A stretch of DNA of 64,000 nt from Coenobita brevimanus (lineage: Eukaryota > Arthropoda > Malacostraca > Decapoda > Coenobitidae): the NCBI GenBank assembly GCA_032717465.1, contig JAVRFU010003718.1, forward strand, positions 2,415,389 to 2,479,388, given 5' to 3'. The translations under genes and the position numbers were made by a program. The notes under the pieces were generated by a model. That model did no database searches. It saw only the letters and a list, made by a program, of their open reading frames with translations, and was not told where the DNA came from. Each line of letters starts with the position of its first letter. Within the stretch, counting starts at the first letter, position 1. This document shows positions 44,510 to 55,029 of this stretch, one piece after another.

Positions 44510-44666
44510 CCCCCTGGGGGTAGGGGGGTTTCAAGAATACTCCCCCAGTATCCCTGCTTGTCGTACGAGGCGACTAAAAGGGTTGGTGGTGGGTTAGTGC
44601 CCCACCCCGTAAAAAGAACTAACTAAAAAAGCAAGTAAAGCGCCTCGGACCCGGACGGACCATACG
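44510..44666 (+). promoter_or_regulatory. Structured 5' UTR of the RTE element
   Basis: Contains three possible stems: CTGGGGG with CCCCCAG; GTCG with CGAC; and GGTGGG (44588-44593) with CCCACC (44101+ series, 44601-44606). In copies R4 and R6 the third stem reads GGAGGG with CCCTCC, a compensatory T-A to A-T change. The UTR probably holds the internal promoter expected of a LINE, which I cannot identify by motif. Confidence 0.55.
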
Positions 44667-47600
44667 TTGACGACTAAGGAACGGACAAAGGACATTCTGA
44701 GGGTAGGAACGTGGAATGTGAGAGGAGTGAATGATGAAGTGAAAGAGAGGGAGATTGTCCAGGTGCTTGAGGATGCAAAAGTGGATATATGTGGATTGAC
44801 TGAAACTAAATATAAAGGTGAAAGGATGAGAGAATGGGAATACGGTGTAGGTATATGTGCGGGAGTCAGTGAGAATGAGAGGGCAAGAGAGGGAGTATGT
44901 CTGATGATAAGCAAGAAGTGGAAGGAGAATATAAGAGAGTATGGAACAGTGGATGCAAGGATTGTATGGGTGAGGATGAAAGTAGGTATACAAGCATGGG
45001 CGATTGTATGTGTGTATGCTCCAACAGAGGATCGAGTGGCAAGAGTGAAAGATGAGTTTTGGGCGAGAGTAGAAGCATGTATGGACAAGTTTGAGAGGAG
45101 CGAGAGAGTGCTGTTGATTGGAGACATGAATGGCAAAGTTGGGAATGTACGAGTGGATGGAGTGGTTGGTCAGTGGGGTGTGCCAGCTGAAGTAGATGGG
45201 AATGGTAGTGCTTTGGTGGACATCTGTGCTGGTAAGGGGTTGGCAATAGCCAACACCTACTTTCGTCATAAGATGATCCACCGGTATACATTTAGAGTAA
45301 TGAGGAGGATGGATGGTGAACTTGTTGAACGAAAGGCAATGATAGACTACGTGTGTGTGGATGAGCGAATGAGAAGACAAGTGTTGGATGCAAGGGTGTG
45401 GAGAGGGTGGGGGAATGGAGTCTCGGACCATCACTTAGTGATGGCCAAGGTAGAGCTGCAAAGAAAGTGGTTGAGGAGGCGAAGGGGAAGACAGGAGGAA
45501 GCAGCTCCTGTGAGAAGAGTGGAGAAATTGCAAGATAGTGAGAAGAGGACAGAGTATAAGAGCATAGTGGAAGAAAGATTGGGAAGGTGTGAGCTAGAGC
45601 AGATGGAAGGGGTGGGAGACGTATGTAAGATATTCACGGAAGAGATAAGCGCAGCGTGTGAGGCGGTTTGTGGAGTGAAGAGGAGATGCAAGGGTGTGCA
45701 AGGGACAGCATGGTGGAATGATGAGGTGAAACGAGCTGTGGAACAAAAGAAGAAGGCATATGGTGAATGGTTGGCGAGTAGAGGTAGGGGAGAAGATGAG
45801 AGAGAGAAGAGAGAGGTATATGTGAGCAGGAGAAGGGAGGTTAAGAGACTGGTGAAGGAGAGTAAGAAGAAAGTGGATGAAGAGTTTGGGAGGAATCTGG
45901 GTGTGAAATGGAGGGAGAGTAAGAAATTGTTTTGGAAGGAGGTAAAGAAAGTAAGGCAGTGTGAAAGGGGAAATAGTAGGGGAGTGAAAGATAGGAATAA
46001 TAGATTGTTGGTGGAGAAGAGAGAGAAATTGAGGAGATGGAAGGAGCACTTTGAGGATTTGTTGAATGTAGAGAGTGAGAGCAGTGTGAGTATAAGTGGT
46101 TGGGGAATGGCTGGGAGAAGAAGAGATGAGAGGAGGGAGGAAGAGATCAGTAGGTCGGAAGTAGTGGAAGCGATGAAGAAGATTAAGCTGGGAAAGGCCC
46201 CAGGAATTGATGGAGTGTGTGGTGAAATGCTTAGGTATGGGGGTGAGATTGTTGTGGAGTGGATATGGAAGTTGTGTAGATTGGCTTGGGAAGAGGGAAG
46301 GGTTCCAGAGGACTGGAAATCAGGTATAATTGTTCCTCTGTACAAAGGAAAAGGGGAGAGAGAAGTATGTGGTAACCATAGGGGTATTTGCCTTCTTAGT
46401 GTGACTGGTAAAATATATGGTAGAATACTCATTGATAGGGTTAGGCATATGACAGAGGAGCTAGTTGGAGAAGAACAAGGGGGATTTAGGAAGGGAAAAG
46501 GGTGTGTAGATCAGATATTTGTTCTAAGATGTTTAGTGGAGAAGTATCTAGAGAAGGAAAGGAAAGTGTACGCTGCCTTCATGGACTTGGAGAAAGCTTA
46601 TGACAGAATAGATAGGAAAGGTATGTGGAAGGTATTAAGAATATATGGAGTGGAGGGGAAATTGTTGAGTGCTGTGAAGAGTATGTACGAGGGAGCTAGG
46701 GCTACGGTGCGAGTGGATGGTGAGCTGAGTGAGTTCTTTGATCTCAATGTGGGACTGAAACAGGGGTGTGTAATGTCTCCATGGCTGTTTAATATATATA
46801 TGGATGGGGTTGTAAAGGAGGTACAAGGTAGGGCAGTGGATGTGGGGGTGGCCCTAAAGAATGAGGGTGAGATTTGGAAGCTTCCGGTGTTGCTGTTTGG
46901 TGATGATACAGTATTGTTGAATGAAGATGAATGGGAGTTGCAGGGTTTGGTGAATGAATTTGGGACAGTGTGTAGGAGGAGGAAGCTGAAAGTTAATGTA
47001 AACAAAAGCAAAGTTATTGTGTTTGAGAGGAATGAAGTCACAGAGTGTGCAGTGAGGTTGGATGGTGAGGATATGGAGAATGTGAGTGCATTCAAGTACT
47101 TGGGTAGTGTGATGAGTAAGGATGGAACTTTGGGGGATGAAGTACGTGAAAGGGTACAGCAGGGAAGGAAGGTTGTTGGCACACTGAAAGCAGTGATGAG
47201 AAATAGGGAGGTGAGTATGGAAGTTAAGAAGTCACTGCATGATGGTATTGTGATCCCTACCCTGACGTATGGAAGCGAGGCGTGGACCTTGCAAGAGGGG
47301 AACAAGTCAAGAGTGAGAGCAGTGGAAATGAGTTACTTGAGAGGAGCATGTGGAGTGACATGGAGGGACAGGTTGACGAATGAAGAAGTGAAGGAACGTT
47401 GTGGGGTGGATGTGGATGTGGTTGAAAAGATTAGGAGAAATACACTGAGGTGGTTTGGACATGTGGAGAGGATGGAGAATGAAAGACTGATTAAGAGGGT
47501 GTATGTAGGTGAGGTGGAGGGAGGGAGAGGGAGGGGTAGACCGAGGATGAGGTGGAGGGATGGAGTTGAGAGGTATATGAGGGAGGGGGGGGTGAGTTGG

Positions 47601-47675
47601 GGGGAGGGTAGTCAAATGGTGGGTGACAGAGTGACTTGGAGGCGTTTTGTCTGCGGCCACCCTTTGCGGGATTAG
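44667..47675 (+). CDS. RTE endonuclease/reverse transcriptase, intact frame
   Basis: 1,002 codons. The protein nicks target DNA and copies its own RNA into the nick. APE-type endonuclease: TWNVRG (residues 15-20), LTETK (44-48, catalytic Glu46), GDMNGKVG (152-159), IDYV (226-229) and SDHHLV (253-258). A basic linker leads to the RT: KAPGIDGVCGEML, LYKGKGEREVCGNHRG, GGFRKGKGC, YDRIDR, GLKQGCVMSPWLFN and the catalytic pair Asp746-Asp747. The C-terminal region has FKYLGSVMSKDGTLG, LTYGSEAWTL, WFGHVERM, GRPRMRW and ends CGHPLRD. Oddities: the conserved start position is TTG, not the ATG of relatives, and the next in-frame ATG is near residue 54, beyond Glu46; the catalytic motif is FGDD where relatives have FADD. 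It may therefore be open but impaired. Confidence 0.92.
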   Translation: MTTKERTKDILRVGTWNVRGVNDEVKEREIVQVLEDAKVDICGLTETKYKGERMREWEYGVGICAGVSENERAREGVCLMISKKWKENIREYGTVDARIVWVRMKVGIQAWAIVCVYAPTEDRVARVKDEFWARVEACMDKFERSERVLLIGDMNGKVGNVRVDGVVGQWGVPAEVDGNGSALVDICAGKGLAIANTYFRHKMIHRYTFRVMRRMDGELVERKAMIDYVCVDERMRRQVLDARVWRGWGNGVSDHHLVMAKVELQRKWLRRRRGRQEEAAPVRRVEKLQDSEKRTEYKSIVEERLGRCELEQMEGVGDVCKIFTEEISAACEAVCGVKRRCKGVQGTAWWNDEVKRAVEQKKKAYGEWLASRGRGEDEREKREVYVSRRREVKRLVKESKKKVDEEFGRNLGVKWRESKKLFWKEVKKVRQCERGNSRGVKDRNNRLLVEKREKLRRWKEHFEDLLNVESESSVSISGWGMAGRRRDERREEEISRSEVVEAMKKIKLGKAPGIDGVCGEMLRYGGEIVVEWIWKLCRLAWEEGRVPEDWKSGIIVPLYKGKGEREVCGNHRGICLLSVTGKIYGRILIDRVRHMTEELVGEEQGGFRKGKGCVDQIFVLRCLVEKYLEKERKVYAAFMDLEKAYDRIDRKGMWKVLRIYGVEGKLLSAVKSMYEGARATVRVDGELSEFFDLNVGLKQGCVMSPWLFNIYMDGVVKEVQGRAVDVGVALKNEGEIWKLPVLLFGDDTVLLNEDEWELQGLVNEFGTVCRRRKLKVNVNKSKVIVFERNEVTECAVRLDGEDMENVSAFKYLGSVMSKDGTLGDEVRERVQQGRKVVGTLKAVMRNREVSMEVKKSLHDGIVIPTLTYGSEAWTLQEGNKSRVRAVEMSYLRGACGVTWRDRLTNEEVKERCGVDVDVVEKIRRNTLRWFGHVERMENERLIKRVYVGEVEGGRGRGRPRMRWRDGVERYMREGGVSWGEGSQMVGDRVTWRRFVCGHPLRD

Positions 47676-47710
47676 GGCGTCAGGCTATAGATAGATAGAT
47701 AGATAGATAG

Positions 47711-48809
47711 TTATTTTGATTTTGTTTTCTTGGAGGTAACAGTTTGCGGGCACTTTGCCGTAGGTTCCTTCAGCTACCCCTGGCTGGTTATGCACCTTGG
47801 ACTACATCACACAGGCCTTTGTTTGGCTACTAGACCCTTTTGCACCTCCCCTGTCCCAGTCCTTCGTTTGGCTACAGGACCCTTTTGCACCTCCCTTGTC
47901 CCAGGCCTGTTTTGGATGCAGGAGTTTTGAGGCTGGAGCTACAGCGTCAGTCCTGTATATCGAGGTGCTGGTGCAGACTCCAGAGGCTTCCTGAAACACC
48001 AACATATGACGCTGTTTTTAGTTCTGCATAGCATGCTTTGCACGACTTCCATACGCAATTTCGTTGCCCCTTTAGTTATCAGGCAGAGGAAGTCATAACT
48101 GATCTGTCTGCCACTCACTCTGGTCTTTGATGTGGAGGCATCTGTTGTTCCACTCTGGGTGTTACTATAAGTCAGATTTTGCTGGTATATCGTGGCTCCA
48201 AAGTCCGTAACATCAGATGTGGTGATCCACACCCAGCTTTGAGTTCATTTTGCCCTCATGCTGGGTCTGTCCATGTTTACTGATGGCTGGCATTGGATTT
48301 GAGGTTGTCTTCCATAATTTTAGCCAGAGTGGCACCCTACCCTCCTCTGCCGTAATTTTTACTGTGAAGCCGTCAGCAATTCTGTTGGCTCTCCACCATA
48401 TCCTCACCTTTGATGCAATTAGTTTTATGATTTTTAATGACTGCAGGGCTGCCTTGTCTGCCGTTAAGCATTTCAACTCTCCTCACCCTTTAGTGTTGAA
48501 AATTTGAGGAAAGTTCCACCTCATGGGCCACCATGCTGGGTGGCAACCCACATTGGACCGCAGGGAAATGATTGTGCAGGTGAGGCAGCAAGGGCAACAG
48601 TGATTCTTGATGTGTCTGTTAGACCTGTCACCAACAGAGATTATTTCTCATTGATTAAGGCTGCAGTCCCTACCTCCTGGCAGCATGCTTGGGGCACATT
48701 TCCTGTTCCAAGCAAGCTACAGGAGGTGACCAACCAGTCTCCATTTTTATGGTCTTTGGGGTTGCTTACCCACTTTTATTCAGAACTTCGTCTTTGACAG
48801 GAAGTTTCC
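47711..48809 (+). pseudogene. Jockey-like LINE RT C-terminus and RNase H (end of unit 1)
   Basis: 47730-48000 holds the RT C-terminal region: LGLHHTGLCLAT, a duplicated CTSPVP/CTSLVPG block, and the AGVLRLELQRQS region in shifted frames. 48250-48797 gives the RNase H pieces (LALHHILTF, IFNDCRAALSAVKHFNSPHP, WVATHIGPQGNDCAGEAARA). Dead, with frame breaks at the same places as unit 0. Confidence 0.8.
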
Positions 48810-48912
48810 TGTGTGTGTGTGTGTGTGATTTGAACTCTCCCCTGTACTCTCAGGAGGAGGATGTGCCACAGAGGAGTGTTTTGAGTGTAGCATTATTTGC
48901 TGTTGCAGTTAA
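48810..48912 (+). pseudogene. (TG)9 junction and jockey-like RT piece (start of unit 2)
   Basis: Repeat tract 48810-48827, then the SQEEDVPQRSVLSVALFAVA frame to TTAA 48909-48912. Same structure as 38328-38426. Confidence 0.75.
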
Positions 48913-49958
48913 CTCTCTCGTTATTGGACGACGCAGGCTGCATCCAACCACGGACAAGTACTCAGGATGTGGGACGGCTTGGCCTTGGCTGAATGCTGGG
49001 AGAACCCCCACCTGTTTCCGTGCTCGCCGTACTTCTTAAACATTTTGTCCCCACACCATTGGTTTTGCTTCTTTTTCCGTGATTTTATTATCTTCGTAAT
49101 CTCTAATAGTTGTGCTTGCTTATGGTGTTGATAAAAACATTTGGCGAACATACATTATGCGCTGAGTTACGATGTTTTTTATTTCCTTTGTGTTTTCTCA
49201 TAGAAATATAAGTTTTATGGTAATTGTTACTGAGAAAAAGTTTTAGGAAATTTCATTAGTGGCGTTTTGGTATATAAATATTTACTGTTGGGCAGTTTGG
49301 GTGGGTTTTACGTACCACTATAGGAAATTATCTTATGATTGCGCTGCAGTGCGGGAGTGGTGTTTTGTGCGGCCAAAGTTGTTGCCAAATTATGTTTTCC
49401 CCTGCCTTTATCTAAGCCTGTGTCTGCCTGATTTTTTATTCACGTAATCTCGAATATTTATACTTGCCTATGGTGTTGATAAAAACGTTCAGCGAATATA
49501 GATTATGTGCCAATTTATGATGTTTCTTCTTTCCTTCTTCTCTCTTGTTTCCTCATAGAAATATTTGTTTCATGGTAATTGTTGCTGATTAGGAGTTTTA
49601 GGAAATTTCATCAGCTACATTCTGATATATAAATATTTACTATAGGACAGTTCAGATCGGTTTTATGTACCACAACATGAAATTACCTTACGGTCGTGCT
49701 GCAGTGTGGGAGCGGTATTTGGCTAAATTATATTTTCCCCTGCCTTTATTTATGCCTTCTTCTGCCTGACTTTTTATTGACATAATCTCAGATAGTTGTG
49801 CTTTATAATGTTGATAAAAATGTTTGGCGAATATAAAATATGTGCTAATTTATGATGTTTCTTCTCTCTATCAAGGGCGATTTTGTTCGATGCAGCTTGC
49901 GTTGTCCAGCATCGAGGGGGTGAGTTTTGCACCACTACTACCCTAACTGTCAAAAGGA
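48913..49958. mobile_element. PBn2 (copy 2)
   Basis: 1,046 bp between TTAA 48909-48912 and 49959-49962, nearly identical to copy 1 and at the same position in the RT frame. A duplicate, not a separate insertion. Confidence 0.85.
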
Positions 49959-50380
49959 TTAATGGCATTGTGGAGAAGAGGGAGTGAAGAGCTTCCTCTT
50001 TGTGGATGATGTCTCTGTTTCATTTGCTGCATCCAGTATGTTGGTGGCAGAGTGCTGGCTGCAACTTGCAATAAATCATTCTGTTACCAGGGCACCAAAA
50101 CATGGCTTTTAGATTTTCCTCATCTGAGACCATTGGAGTGCACTTCTGCCAGTTACATGGGGCCCATCCTGACCCAGATTTGTTTTTAAATGGCCAAAGG
50201 ATTGCTGGTATGGAAGTGAGGTTTTTGGGCCTCATCTGTGACGCCTGTCTTATTTGGATCCCACATTTAAAGCAGATAAAGGCTTCTTGCCTGAAGGTTG
50301 TGAGCCTTTTAAAGGTTCTAGCTCATACTAGATAGGCTGCTGACAGACATACCCTGCTCCTGCTGCATCAAGCTCTAGTG
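49959..50380 (+). pseudogene. Jockey-like RT, catalytic and thumb region (unit 2)
   Basis: Same frames as 39470-39893: FRFSSSETIGVHFCQLHGAH and VRFLGLICDACLIWIPHLKQ (50102-50335). Confidence 0.75.
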
Positions 50381-50633
50381 TTATCCAATCCTTTCAGGAT
50401 TTTAGTGAAAGCTTTGCCATTTCACTTGACATCTCAAAGACTTTTAGTTGAGTCTGGCATAAATCTTTAATTTCCAAACTGCCCTCTTATGGCTTCTATT
50501 CTTCTATCTGTGCCTTCATCTCAAGCTTCCTTTCTGGTGGTTCTATAGCTGCAGTTGTAGACGGCCACTGTTTTTCTCCTAGAGCTATGAGTAGTGGTGT
50601 TCCTCAGGACTCTGTCCTATCACCAGCTGTCTT
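50381..50633 (+). pseudogene. CR1/L2-like RT fragment part 1 (unit 2)
   Basis: Duplicate of 39894-40144, ending at ..CCAGCTGTCTT, where the RTE copy begins. Confidence 0.7.
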
Positions 50634-52287
50634 GAACACTTTAAGGAATTGTTGTTGAACATAGAGGATGGAAGTAATGCGAGTATAAGTGGCTGGGGAA
50701 TGGCTGGGAGAAGGAGGGAGGTGAGAAGAGAGGAAGAAATCAGTAGGGTAGAAAATGAAGAAAGTTAAATTGAGGAAAGCCCCAGGAATTGATGGAGTGT
50801 GTGGTGAAATGCTGAAGCATGGGGGAGAGATAGTAGTAGAATGGATGTGGAAGATGTGCAGATTGGCCTGGGAGGAAGGTAGAGTCCCGGAGGATTGGAA
50901 GTCAGGTATAATTATTCCCTTGTACAAAGGAAAAGGGGAAAAAGAAGTGTGTGGTAATCATAGGGGCATTTGTCTTCTTAGTATAATAGGAAAAGTGTAT
51001 GTTAGGATACTTATTGACAGAGTTAGAGAAAGAACAGAGAAATTAGTTGGAGAAGAACAGGGAGGCTTTAGGAAGGGAAGAGGTTGTGTAGCTCAGATAT
51101 TCATTCTTAGATCTTTAGTGGAAAAGTTTCTAGAAAAGGGAAAGAAGTTGTATGCGGCTTTCATGGATTTGGAGAAAGCATATGACAGGGTGGATAGACA
51201 AGGATTGTGGAAAGTGTTAAGAATATATGGAGTAGATGGGAAGTTGTTGAATGCTGTGAAGAGTATGTACGATGGTGCGAAGGCTGCAGTGCGTGTGGAT
51301 GGTGAACTAAGTGAATATTTCTCTTTGAAGGATGGGTTGAAACAGGGATGTGTCATGTCTCCATGGTTGTTCAATCTGTACATGGATGGGGTAATAAAAG
51401 AGGTACAAGGTAGGGTAGTGGATGTTGGAGTGGCCCTGGTGAGAGAGGATAGTGTTTGGAAACTCCCTGTACTGTTGTTTGCAGATGATACTGTGTTGTT
51501 GAGTGAAGACGAAGGGGAGCTGCAAGGCTTGGTGGATGAGTTTGGGAGAGTGTGTAAGAAACGGAATCTAAAGGTGAATGTAGGGAAGAGTAAAGTGATG
51601 GTCTTTGAGAGAGGTGAAATCAGTGAATGTACAGTGAGGTTGGATGGTGGGGAATTGGAAAATGTGAGTACGTTTAAGTACTTAGGTAGTGTGATGAGTA
51701 AAGATGGAGGTTTGGAGGGTGAAGTGCTTGAAAGGGTACAGCAGGGAAGAAAGGTTGCTGGTTCTTTGAAAGCAGTGATAAGAAACAGGGAAGTGAGCAT
51801 GGAAGTGAAAAAGTTACTACATAACAGTATTGTGATACCAACTCTAACGTACAGAAGTGAAGCTTGAACGTTGTTGGAAGGACACAAGTCAAGAGTGAGA
51901 GCGGTGGAAATGAGTTATTTAAGAGGAGCCTGTGGAGTCACATGGAGAGACAGGCTGACGAACGGGGATATAAAGGAGCGTTGTGGTGTGGATGTTGATG
52001 TGAATGGAAGCCTTATGAGGAACTCACTGAGGTGGTTTGGCCATGTGGAGAGGATGGAGGGTGAAAGACTGACGAAGAGAATGTATGTGAGTGACGTGGA
52101 GGGGGGAAGAGGGAGGGGGAGGCCAAGGATGAGATGGAGGGATGGGGTGGAGAGGTATATGAGAGAGGTGGATGTGAGTTGGGAGCAGGGCAGTGAAATG
52201 GCGGGGACAGGGTAACTTGGAGGTGATTTTTTTGTGGCCACCCCAAATGGGATTGAGGCGTCTGGCAATAGAGAGATAGATAGATAG
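50634..52287 (+). pseudogene. RTE-clade LINE copy R10 (subfamily B)
   Basis: Duplicate of the R8 insertion (identical 5' truncation point). The frame 50755-51867 has KAPGIDGVCGEML, YDRVDRQGLWKV, GLKQGCVMSPWLFN and LLFADDTVLL, and ends at a TGA in place of Trp, as in R8; the C-terminus (51871-52215) follows in the same frame after that stop. A 9-12 nt loss near 50753 removes VVEAM. Ends in (ATAG)n. It shares an extra TTG near 50653 with R11 but the nonsense change with R8, a mosaic pattern. Confidence 0.88.
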
Positions 52288-52800
52288 TAAAATCTGTTTC
52301 CAAAAGATTAGATTTGCTAAGCCAACTCTGTACCTTCTTGACTCCAGCACAATTGCAAACCTTTTACATGGGTTTATTCGCCAATGTAGAGTACAACTCT
52401 CACGTATGGGGAGACTCCCCATGTACATTCCATCTGAACAAGGTGGAGTCAAATGTTTTTCGTTTCATTAACCCGACTCCTCTTACTGGCTCCCTTCAAC
52501 CTCTGTCTCTTTACCACGCTGTTGCATCTTTATCTCTTTTTTTTGTCGCCACTTCAATGGTCACTGCTCCTCTGGACTGTATGCTTGCATCCCTCATCTA
52601 CTATGACAGGCACGTAGTACCCGTCTAGCAACAAACTCTCATCCCTTCTCAGTCCAGCTCTCTATTGCAAGAGTTAACCATTTCTCCCAATTCGTCAAGT
52701 ATACAACAAGTCAACACTGGAACTGCCTCCATTTGTATTTCCTACTGGCTCTGGCCTCCAGTCTTTCAAATGCAGTGTGTCCAGGCATCTCAAAATGATT
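52288..52800 (+). pseudogene. CR1/L2-like RT fragment part 3 (unit 2)
   Basis: Resumes at AAAATCTGTTTCCAAAAG, so part 2 and the PBn1 element present in unit 1 are deleted here. 52314-52628 reads LSQLCTFLTPAQLQTFYMGL, EYNSHVWGDSPCTF and NKVESNVFRFINPTPLTGSL. Empty of R9. Confidence 0.75.
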
Positions 52801-53876
52801 GCTTCTTGAGTTTGGGTCTTTTTTATTTTGGTTTTGTTTTCTTGGAGGTAACAGTTTGCAGGCACTTTGCCGTAAGTTCCTTCAGCTACCCCTGGCTTGT
52901 TATGCACCTTGGACTACATCACACAGGCCTTTGTTTGGCTACATGACCCTTTTGGACCTCCCTTGTCCCAGACCTGCTTGTGGATGCAGGAGTATTGAGG
53001 CTGGAGCTGCAGCGTCAGTCCTGTATAGCGAGGTGCTGGTGCAGAGTCCAGAGGCTTCCTGAAACACCAACATATGACGCTGTTTTTAGTTCTGCCTAAC
53101 ACACTTTGCACGACTTCCAAACGCAATTTCCTTGCCCGTTTAGTTTTCAGACAGAGGAAGTCTTGACTGATCTGTCTACCACTCACTCTGGTCTTTGATG
53201 TGGAGACATCTGTTGTTCCACTCTGGGTGTTACTATAAGTCAGATTTTGCTGGTATATCGTTTCTCCAAAGTCCGTAACATCAGATGTGGTGATCCACAC
53301 CCAGCTTTGAGTTCATTTTGCCCTCATGCTGGGTCTGTCCATGTTTACTAATGGCTGGCATTGAATTTGAGGTTGTCTTCCGTAATTTTACCCAGAGTGG
53401 CACCCTACCCTCCTCTGCCTTAATTTTTACTGTGAAGCTGTCAGCAATTCTGTTGGCTCTCCACCATATCCTCACCTTTGATGCAATTAGTTTTATGATT
53501 TTTAGTGAGTGCAGGGCTGCCTTGTCTGCCGTTAAGCATTGCAACTCTCCTCACCCTTTAGTGTTGAAAATTTGAAGAAAGTTCCACCTCGTGGGCCACC
53601 ATGCTGGGTGGCAACCCACATTGGACTGCTGGGAAATGATTGTGCATGTGAGGCAGGAAGGGCAACAGTGATTCTTGATGTGTCTGTTAGACCTGTCACC
53701 AACGAGATTATTTCCCATTGATTAAGGCTGCAGTCCCTACCTCCTGGCAGCATGCTTGGGGCACATTTCCTGTTCCAAGCAAGCTACAGGAGGTGACCAA
53801 CCAGTCTCCATTTTTATGGTCTTTGGGGTTGCTTACCCACTTTTATTCAGAACTTCGTCTTTGACAGGAAGTTTCC
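52801..53876 (+). pseudogene. Jockey-like RT C-terminus and RNase H (end of unit 2)
   Basis: 52844-53080 holds the RT C-terminal region; 53318-53575 and 53539-53721 give RNase H pieces (FRNFTQSGTLPSSALIFTVK, IFSECRAALSAVKHCNSPHP, WVATHIGLLGNDCACEAGRA). Slightly more diverged than units 0 and 1. Confidence 0.8.
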
Positions 53877-53983
53877 TGTGTGTGTGTGTGTGTGTGTGAT
53901 TTGAACTCTCCCCTGTACTCTCAGGAGGAGGATGTGCCACAGAGGAGTGTTTTGAGTGTAGCATTATTTGCTGTTGCAGTTAA
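53877..53983 (+). pseudogene. (TG)11 junction and jockey-like RT piece (start of unit 3)
   Basis: Tract 53877-53898, then the same SQEEDVPQRSVLSVALFAVA frame to TTAA 53980-53983. Confidence 0.75.
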
Positions 53984-55029
53984 CTCTCTCGTTATTGGAC
54001 GACGCAGGCTGCATCCAACCACGGACAAGTACTCAGGATGTAGGACGGCTTGGCCTTGGCTGAATGCTGGGAGAACCCCCACCTGTTTCCGTGCTCGCCG
54101 TACTTCTTAAACATTTTGTCCCCACACCATTGGTTTTGCTTCTTTTTCCGTGATTTTATTGTCTTCGTAATCTCTAATAGTTGTGCTTGCTTATGGTGTT
54201 GATAAAAACATTTGGCGAACATACATTATGCGCTGAGTTACAATGTTTTTTATTTCCTTTGTGTTTTCTCATAGAAATATAAGTTTTATGGTAATTGTTA
54301 CTGAGAAAAAGTTTTAGGAAATTTCATTAGTGGCGTTTTGGTATATAAATATTTACTGTTGGGCAGTTTGGGTGGGTTTTACGTACCACTATAGGAAATT
54401 ATCTTATGATTGCGCTGCAGTGCGGGAGTGGTGTTTTGTGCGGCCAAAGTTGTTGCCAAATTATGTTTTCCCCTGCCTTTATCTAAGCCTGTGTCTGCCT
54501 GATTTTTTATTCACATAATCTCGAATATTTATACTTGCCTATGGTGTTGATAAAAACGTTCAGCGAATATAGATTATGTGCCAATTTATGATGTTTCTTC
54601 TTTCCTTCTTCTCTCTTGTTTCCTCATAGAAATATTTGTTTCATGGTAATTGTTACTGATAAGGAGTTTTAGGAAATTTCATCAGCTACATTCTGGTATA
54701 TAAACATGTACTATAGGACAGTTCAGATCGGTTTTATGTACCACAACAGGAAATTACCTTACGGTCGTGCTGCAGTGTGGGAGCGGTATTTGGCTAAATT
54801 ATATTTTCCCCTGCCTTTATTTATGCCTTCTTCTGCCTGACTTTTTATTGACATAATCTCAGATAGTTGTGCTTTATAATGTTGATAAAAATGTTTGGCG
54901 AATATAAAATATGTGCTAATTTATGATGTTTCTTCTCTCTATCAAGGGCGATTTTGTTCGATGCAGCTTGCGTTGTCCAGCATCGAGGGGTTGAGTTTTG
55001 CACCACTACTACCCTAACTGTCAAAAGGA
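53984..55029. mobile_element. PBn2 (copy 3)
   Basis: 1,046 bp between TTAA 53980-53983 and 55030-55033; near-identical to the other copies. Confidence 0.85.

Larger units (their letters stand above)
44510..47710 (+). mobile_element. RTE-clade LINE copy R9 (subfamily A), full length with uninterrupted ORF
   Basis: 3.2 kb element from CCCCCTGGGGGTAGGGGGG to an (ATAG)n tail of about 24 bp. It has a 157-nt structured 5' UTR, one ORF, and a 3' UTR of only about 15 nt, all hallmarks of RTE elements. Compared with the empty sites at 59694-59730 and 52790-52835, insertion removed about 12 bp of host (TTTGGGTCTTTG) and made no target-site duplication. The youngest RTE insertion in the tandem array, as only this unit carries it. 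Confidence 0.93.

Noticed and set aside
44510..44600. Complete HDV-like ribozyme at the RTE 5' end
   Set aside because: Only P1-like and P4-like pairings are visible; no P3/L3 or P2 fits, so it is kept as a finding to test and not annotated as a ribozyme.
45431..46432. Minus-strand frame of 333 codons inside R9
   Set aside because: Antisense shadow of the intact RTE ORF, with the same biased composition as other shadows.
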